From: a bacterium
Lineage (GTDB): Bacteria > Bacillota_I > Bacilli_A > RF39 > UBA660
Direction: 5' to 3'
Length of the DNA: 11,107 nt
Assembly (NCBI GenBank): GCA_029007685.1
Contig: JAQXIG010000053.1
Span: 1 to 11,107 of the forward strand
The notes under the pieces were generated by a model. That model was given only the letters and a program-made list of their open reading frames with translations, did not search any database and was not told the DNA's origin. Made by a program: the position numbers and the translations under genes. Shown here piece by piece: positions 7,635 to 11,107 of this stretch (within the stretch, counting starts at the first letter, position 1; each line of letters begins with the position of its first letter).

Positions 7635-8321
7635 ATGAAAATGAAGGATATACCAGTTAGTGATCGTCCAAGAGAGAGATTCGTTCAGTATGGTGCTAGT
7701 TCCTTATCGAATGAAGAGTTATTAGCTATTATATTGAAAACAGGGAGTAAGAAAAAATCGGCAAAAGAAGTTGCTTTGGATCTTTTGAAAATGGCAGAAG
7801 GAGTAGAAAAATTGGCAGAAGTTTCTAAAGAACAATTGATGACATTAGAGGGAATTGGACTTACAAAAGCAATAGAAATTCTAAGTGCGATTGAACTTGG
7901 AAAACGAATTTATACTCATCCTAGAGATTATCATAAATTGCGGTTTTTGAATGCAGAGCAAATTTATGATACTACTAAGCACTTATTTTTAGGACAAAAA
8001 CAGGAGTGTTTTTATTGCTTTTATTTGGATTCAAAGAATGAAATATTAGAAAGGAAACTGTTGTTTATGGGAACGATTAATCGTAGTTTAGTTCATCCAC
8101 GTGAAATCTTTAAATATGCATATTTATCTAGCGCATCTTCTATTGTTTGTATACATAATCATCCAAGTGGGGATGTTGCTCCAAGCAGGGAGGATATTCG
8201 ATTAACAAACGCATTAGTAGAAATTGGAAGAATAAATTCCATTCCAGTTATCGATCATATTATTGTGGGACGTGATACTTATTATAGCTTTTATGAAAAT
8301 GGAAATATTATAGATTTGTAG
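7635..8321 (+). CDS. radC: RadC family JAB/MPN metalloprotein
   Basis: This 228-aa protein has the full family layout. The N-terminus MKMKDIPVSDRPRERF and SSLSNEELLAIIL form the usual UPF0758 start, and a helix-hairpin-helix segment LEGIGLTKA lies near residues 70-79. The C-terminal JAMM domain carries the zinc motif HNHPSGDVAPSRED, with His174, His176 and Asp187 as ligands, and HPREIF upstream. Despite the name, a role in DNA repair is not supported in well-studied species, and the cellular function is uncertain. ATG 7635 has AGGTGA overlapping the stop codon of the SPOR gene. The gene is in the expected place before mre genes, but mreB, which normally separates radC from mreC in Bacillus, is missing. 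Confidence 0.95.
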   Translation: MKMKDIPVSDRPRERFVQYGASSLSNEELLAIILKTGSKKKSAKEVALDLLKMAEGVEKLAEVSKEQLMTLEGIGLTKAIEILSAIELGKRIYTHPRDYHKLRFLNAEQIYDTTKHLFLGQKQECFYCFYLDSKNEILERKLLFMGTINRSLVHPREIFKYAYLSSASSIVCIHNHPSGDVAPSREDIRLTNALVEIGRINSIPVIDHIIVGRDTYYSFYENGNIIDL

Positions 8322-8329
8322 GTGATAAA

Positions 8330-9097
8330 ATGGCAATATATCGAAAAAAGAGACGGACTCTAAAGAAATTTTTCATGGTCTTGATCGTTATTATTTTTTT
8401 GATCGGTTTAGTTTTTTTTCAACGAGAAAATGTTTTGATGATGTCTACTTTATTTCAAGATGTAGGTAGTGAAATAAATAAACTGTTTTTACCTAAGAAA
8501 ATTGATTATACCAATATTACATCTTTGCAGGAACAAGCGCTAGAAGCAGAAAACGAAGAGCTTAAGAAGTTATTGTCTCTAAAAACAACAATTTCTTCTT
8601 CAGAATTGGTGTTTGGATTGATTACTAGTCGTCATGTTGATTATTGGTTTGATACAGTGATTATCGATAAAGGACAAAAAGATGGAGTAAATGTTGATAT
8701 GGTCGCGATTAATGATCAAGGATTGGTTGGGAAAGTAGTAGCATCTTATCCTCACTCTAGTAAAGTACAATTACTTAGTGCAAATGATCCAAATAATAAG
8801 ATTGCAGTTGATATCGTAGGAAAAGAGAATACTTATAAAGGAATTATTAGTGGGTATGATTTTTCTAAAAATTATATTTTGGTTACTAGTATTCGTAGTA
8901 CTAGCAACATTCAAGTGGGAGATACCGTTATGACCAACGGTGTAGGAGCATTGTTTCCTAGTCAGATTGCAGTCGGCACTGTAGAGGAAATATTAACTGA
9001 TGATTTGGGAGTGAGCAAAGTATTAGGGGTCTCTTCTGCTGTTGACTTTGAAAATGTTCGCTATTTAGCTATTTTAGGAAAGGAGAATCAGCCATGA
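8330..9097 (+). CDS. mreC: Rod shape-determining protein MreC
   Basis: This 255-aa elongasome protein links cytoplasmic MreB and MreD to penicillin-binding proteins outside the membrane. It has a basic N-terminus (RKKRRTLKK), one transmembrane segment (about residues 14-30), a short coiled coil (about 63-83, SLQEQALEAENEELKKLL) and the extracellular beta-barrel region (about 90-250). That region has the typical ITSRHVDYWFDTVIIDKGQKDGV, GLVGKV, SKVQLL and GDTVMTNGVGALFP segments. The start has AGGTGATA overlapping the radC stop. Its last codon overlaps the mreD start as ATGA. The length is slightly below the 290 aa of the B. subtilis protein, with a shorter C-terminal tail. Confidence 0.95.
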   Translation: MAIYRKKRRTLKKFFMVLIVIIFLIGLVFFQRENVLMMSTLFQDVGSEINKLFLPKKIDYTNITSLQEQALEAENEELKKLLSLKTTISSSELVFGLITSRHVDYWFDTVIIDKGQKDGVNVDMVAINDQGLVGKVVASYPHSSKVQLLSANDPNNKIAVDIVGKENTYKGIISGYDFSKNYILVTSIRSTSNIQVGDTVMTNGVGALFPSQIAVGTVEEILTDDLGVSKVLGVSSAVDFENVRYLAILGKENQP

Positions 9098-9537
9098 TTT
9101 TATTACTACTTTCTTTTTTCTTGGATTCGTATTTATCTAATTTTATTCCAGCTATTTACTGTAGTTTTTATCTAGCTTTTTTAACTGTGTTGTTTTATCG
9201 ATATTCCTTTCGAGTATTTTTCAAACAAGGACTTTTATTTACGATTTTAGGATGTTTGCTGTTTGGACATTCTGTTTTTGTTAGAATAATTACTTTTTTA
9301 ATTGTTTCTTATATTTTAACTTTCTTTAAAAAACGCTATTCGTTTCATTTAGGTACTTATTTAATGGCTGTTTTATCTATTTATCTTTGCTCCTATTTCC
9401 TTATCTATTTTATGAGTTTATTTGTATTAGACATCCATTTTACTTATTTTGTTTATCAATTCTTATATGGAATTGCTACTGCGATGATCATTTCTGTAGG
9501 TTTATTTGGGATTTTTGGCATAAAAAAACTTGTTTGA
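9094..9537 (+). CDS. mreD: Rod shape-determining protein MreD
   Basis: This 147-aa polytopic membrane protein is almost entirely hydrophobic, with about five transmembrane segments separated by short basic loops (for example FKKRYSF). It fits the MreD family, a scaffold of the elongasome, and is a little shorter than the B. subtilis protein. Sequence identity in this family is low, so the assignment rests on position directly after mreC, on the four-base ATGA overlap and on topology. The ribosome-binding site is a classic AAAGGAG inside the end of mreC, unlike the AGGTGAT used by the neighbouring genes. Confidence 0.85.
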   Translation: MILLLLSFFLDSYLSNFIPAIYCSFYLAFLTVLFYRYSFRVFFKQGLLFTILGCLLFGHSVFVRIITFLIVSYILTFFKKRYSFHLGTYLMAVLSIYLCSYFLIYFMSLFVLDIHFTYFVYQFLYGIATAMIISVGLFGIFGIKKLV

Positions 9538-9563
9538 TAATATGAATTATTAGGTGATACTTG

Positions 9564-10175
9564 ATGGAATATAAATCAGTAGAACGTTATTTACAGAAAA
9601 AGAATCAAACTACTAGTGATAAGTCTCACTTTCGTTCTTTTGTGTTAGGTCTAATCCATAAAAGTTTATTATCAGGACTTATTTTTATTTCTACTTTATG
9701 TATGATCAAGGTCTATCCAGATACGAAAGAGGTTATTTATAAAAAGGTATTTCAAGAACAGATTTCTTTTGCGAGAATTAATCAGTGGTATGAGAAAAAT
9801 TTTGGTTCTTTAATTCCAGTAGATTCTTTTTTTGTGCATAATACCCAAGCGGTATTTCAAGAACAATTAGTCTATCATGCAAAAGAGTCTTATCAAGATG
9901 GAGTAAAACTTACTGTAGATAATAATTATTTGGTGCCAGTCTTGGAAAGTGGAATTGTGGTCTTTGTTGGGAATAAAGATCACTATGGTCCCACCGTGAT
10001 TATTCAGCAAGTAGATGGAGTGGATTTATGGTATGTGAATGTGAAATATGATTCTGCTAAGTTATATGATTATGTAGAGAAGGGGAGCTTACTAGGAGAA
10101 ACATTAGATACCAATCTTTACTTATATTATCAGAAATCAGGAGAGTTTTTAGATTATCAAAAGTATTTGCCGTAA
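9564..10175 (+). CDS. spoIVFA: SpoIVFA-like membrane protein with degenerate LytM/M23 domain
   Basis: The start is ATG 9564, with AGGTGAT at 9552-9558; TTG 9561 directly before it is possible. The product is 203 aa against about 264 in B. subtilis SpoIVFA. A cytoplasmic stretch (1-32) precedes one transmembrane segment (about 34-50). The C-terminal region (about 120-203) follows the M23 (LytM) peptidase fold: SGIVVFVGNKDHYGPTVIIQ, then DLWYVNV, then VEKGSLLGE. The His and Asp zinc ligands of active M23 enzymes are missing, as in SpoIVFA. In B. subtilis, SpoIVFA holds the SpoIVFB protease in a complex with BofA in the outer forespore membrane and is cut to release it. The immediately following gene is the matching protease, which supports the call. 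No BofA gene is seen. Confidence 0.75.
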   Translation: MEYKSVERYLQKKNQTTSDKSHFRSFVLGLIHKSLLSGLIFISTLCMIKVYPDTKEVIYKKVFQEQISFARINQWYEKNFGSLIPVDSFFVHNTQAVFQEQLVYHAKESYQDGVKLTVDNNYLVPVLESGIVVFVGNKDHYGPTVIIQQVDGVDLWYVNVKYDSAKLYDYVEKGSLLGETLDTNLYLYYQKSGEFLDYQKYLP

Positions 10176-10896
10176 AATTCAATTTCATCCCCTTTTTTAT
10201 TTCTTTTTGGGTGTGGCAGCGTTGACTGGGCATTTTCGGGTTATGCTCCTTTTTATGATTATTATTTTAGTTCATGAGTTAGGTCATTTTGTAACGGCCT
10301 TTTTGTTGGGATGGAAGATTCAGAAAATTATATTGTATCCTTATGGAGGATGTTCTTATTTTGATGAAGATATTAATGTTTCACTAAAAGAAGAATTTCT
10401 GGTGTTAGTCATGGGACCTGCCATACAGATTTTATTTATCCTTTTCTTACAGTATGTAGTTTCTCCTCCAACTTATGTTTTACTGAAACGGTATAGTTAT
10501 TATCTTTTAATGTTTAATCTTTTACCTATTTATCCATTGGATGGTGGAAAAATACTAGGATTAGTTTTGGCATTATTTGTATCCTATTATCGTAGTTTAC
10601 AGATTACGATTTATTTTAGTTTTGTATTTTTTCTCTGTCTTTTGTTTTTCAGTAGTTTATTTTTCTATTCTTTTACTTGGATCTTAATTTTAGTTTTATT
10701 GTTGTTTTCTTTATGGAAGGAGATGAATCAAGTTTCCTTTTATTATCAGAAGTTTTTGCTAGAACGTTATTTTCATTGCTATTCTTTTCCCCGATATAAG
10801 ATGGTGAATCATCATTATCAGATGATGAGAGATACTTATCATTTGGTTGGTGAATTGGACGAAAAGAAGTATTTGGAAAGGTTATTTAGAGGATAA
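10153..10896 (+). CDS. spoIVFB: SpoIVFB-like site-2 intramembrane metalloprotease, non-standard start
   Basis: This M50 protease cleaves its substrate within the membrane; in B. subtilis that is pro-sigmaK. With the start at ATT 10153 it has 247 aa, the zinc motif HELGH at 41-45 and the third ligand Asp130 in NLLPIYPLDGGK; B. subtilis has His43, Glu44, His47 and Asp137. The first ATG/GTG/TTG in frame is TTG 10207, but it has only pyrimidines before it and would remove KIQFHPLFYFF, which matches KIHVHPFLWII of B. subtilis. Between stop 10150 and 10207 no standard start occurs. ATT 10153 has AGGAGAG at 10139-10145 and overlaps spoIVFA by 23 bases. The C-terminal tail with FLLERYF is present, but the CBS-like region is shortened. 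Confidence 0.85.
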   Translation: MIKSICRKIQFHPLFYFFLGVAALTGHFRVMLLFMIIILVHELGHFVTAFLLGWKIQKIILYPYGGCSYFDEDINVSLKEEFLVLVMGPAIQILFILFLQYVVSPPTYVLLKRYSYYLLMFNLLPIYPLDGGKILGLVLALFVSYYRSLQITIYFSFVFFLCLLFFSSLFFYSFTWILILVLLLFSLWKEMNQVSFYYQKFLLERYFHCYSFPRYKMVNHHYQMMRDTYHLVGELDEKKYLERLFRG

Positions 10897-10915
10897 CTTC
10901 TTGTTGTCTAATTTT
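10892..10915 (+). terminator. Weak terminator candidate after spoIVFB
   Basis: GATAAC (10892-10897) pairs with GTTGTC (10903-10908) with one G-U pair, and TAATTTT follows. The stem is only 6 bp, overlaps the stop codon, and may not terminate efficiently. Confidence 0.25.
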
Positions 10916-10925
10916 GTATAGTTGC

Positions 10926-10965
10926 TTGACTCTATTCTTTTTTTGTTTATACAATTAATGTATAA
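10926..10965 (+). promoter_or_regulatory. Promoter overlapped by a perfect palindrome, before the last gene
   Basis: The -35 TTGACT (10926-10931) and -10 TACAAT (10950-10955) are 18 bp apart; TATACA (10948-10953) gives a 16-bp alternative. TTATACA (10947-10953) and TGTATAA (10959-10965) form a perfect 7-bp inverted repeat with a 5-bp centre, covering the -10 and the expected start site near 10962. A third half-site, TGTATA, lies at 10915-10920. The arrangement fits a dimeric repressor operator; the regulator is unknown. Confidence 0.65.
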
Positions 10966-10991
10966 GCAATAGATGATAGGGGGAAATCAGG

Positions 10992-11107
10992 TTGTTTCAT
11001 GTAGAGGAGAAAAAGAATATCGGGATTACGATTTTACTTTTAGCTATCCTTTTAGGGGGATTTTTATTTAGTAAGGGTTGGGACGATAAAGAATATTTGA
11101 AAGATTT
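10992..11107 (+). CDS. N-terminal part of an unrecognised membrane protein (cut by window end)
   Basis: Thirty-eight residues are visible. TTG 10992 is the start, since a stop at 10977 closes the frame upstream, no ATG or GTG lies between, and AGGGGG sits 8 bases before it. The nearby ATG is out of frame and meets a stop at once. The sequence has a short charged cytoplasmic stretch (FHVEEKKN), one hydrophobic segment (about residues 9-26, GITILLLAILLGGFLF) and then a hydrophilic outside part beginning SKGWDDKEYLKD. This could be a single-pass anchored protein. Family and function are not recognised. It is not rplU, which follows spoIVFB in B. subtilis. Confidence 0.6.
   Translation, partial: MFHVEEKKNIGITILLLAILLGGFLFSKGWDDKEYLKD

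Noticed and set aside
10207..10209. TTG 10207 as the start of spoIVFB
   Set aside because: Only pyrimidine-rich sequence precedes it, and it cuts off conserved N-terminal residues matching B. subtilis SpoIVFB.
1..11107. CRISPR array, tRNA, rRNA or insertion sequence
   Set aside because: I saw no regularly spaced repeats, no tRNA-like sequence, and no transposase or terminal inverted repeats.

Overview
The window comes from a low-GC, Gram-positive-type bacterium of the Bacilli (Bacillota). The base composition is AT-rich, ribosome-binding sites are of the AGGTGAT or AGGAG type, and the radC-mreC-mreD-spoIVFA-spoIVFB order matches the Bacillus subtilis chromosome. TGA ends feoA, mreC and mreD, so the standard stop code is used and a Mycoplasma-type code is excluded. 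Large glycine-rich and carbohydrate-binding surface proteins, together with a reduced mre/min cluster, suggest an uncultured gut-type lineage (Erysipelotrichales or RF39-like). That placement is inference.

Layout, all genes on the + strand. (1) 1-990 is the 3' end of a large secreted glycine-rich protein, followed by a terminator. (2) 1089-3367 is feoAB, the ferrous-iron importer. Its leader holds an inverted repeat whose downstream arm contains the feoA ribosome-binding site, and a terminator follows feoB. (3) 3512-7051 is a monocistronic 1179-aa surface protein with its own extended -10 promoter and a strong terminator. It has a signal peptide, an NPCBM domain, a transglutaminase-like Cys-His-Asn region, helical repeats, two beta domains, a discoidin (F5/8C/CBM32) domain, a Thr-Pro repeat, an acidic linker and a C-terminal hydrophobic anchor. 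(4) 7183-10896 is a compact operon: a SPOR-domain membrane protein, radC, mreC, mreD, a spoIVFA-like gene and a spoIVFB-like site-2 protease. (5) From about 10926 a new promoter carrying a perfect palindrome leads to a TTG-started membrane protein cut by the window end.

How the genes work together: the last operon combines envelope elongation (MreC/MreD) with the regulated intramembrane proteolysis pair that in B. subtilis activates pro-sigmaK during sporulation. The SPOR gene sits where B. subtilis has the SPOR-domain sporulation gene spoIIB upstream of radC. mreB, minC, minD, maf and rplU, which belong to the B. subtilis locus, are absent here. The two surface proteins probably act outside the cell in binding glycans or other surfaces.

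Main points for a second look: the transglutaminase-like domain in the large surface protein; the lack of any standard start codon for the conserved N-terminus of SpoIVFB, with ATT at 10153 the best candidate; the sequestered feoA ribosome-binding site; the non-canonical MPMLG sorting-like tail; and the palindrome over the last promoter.
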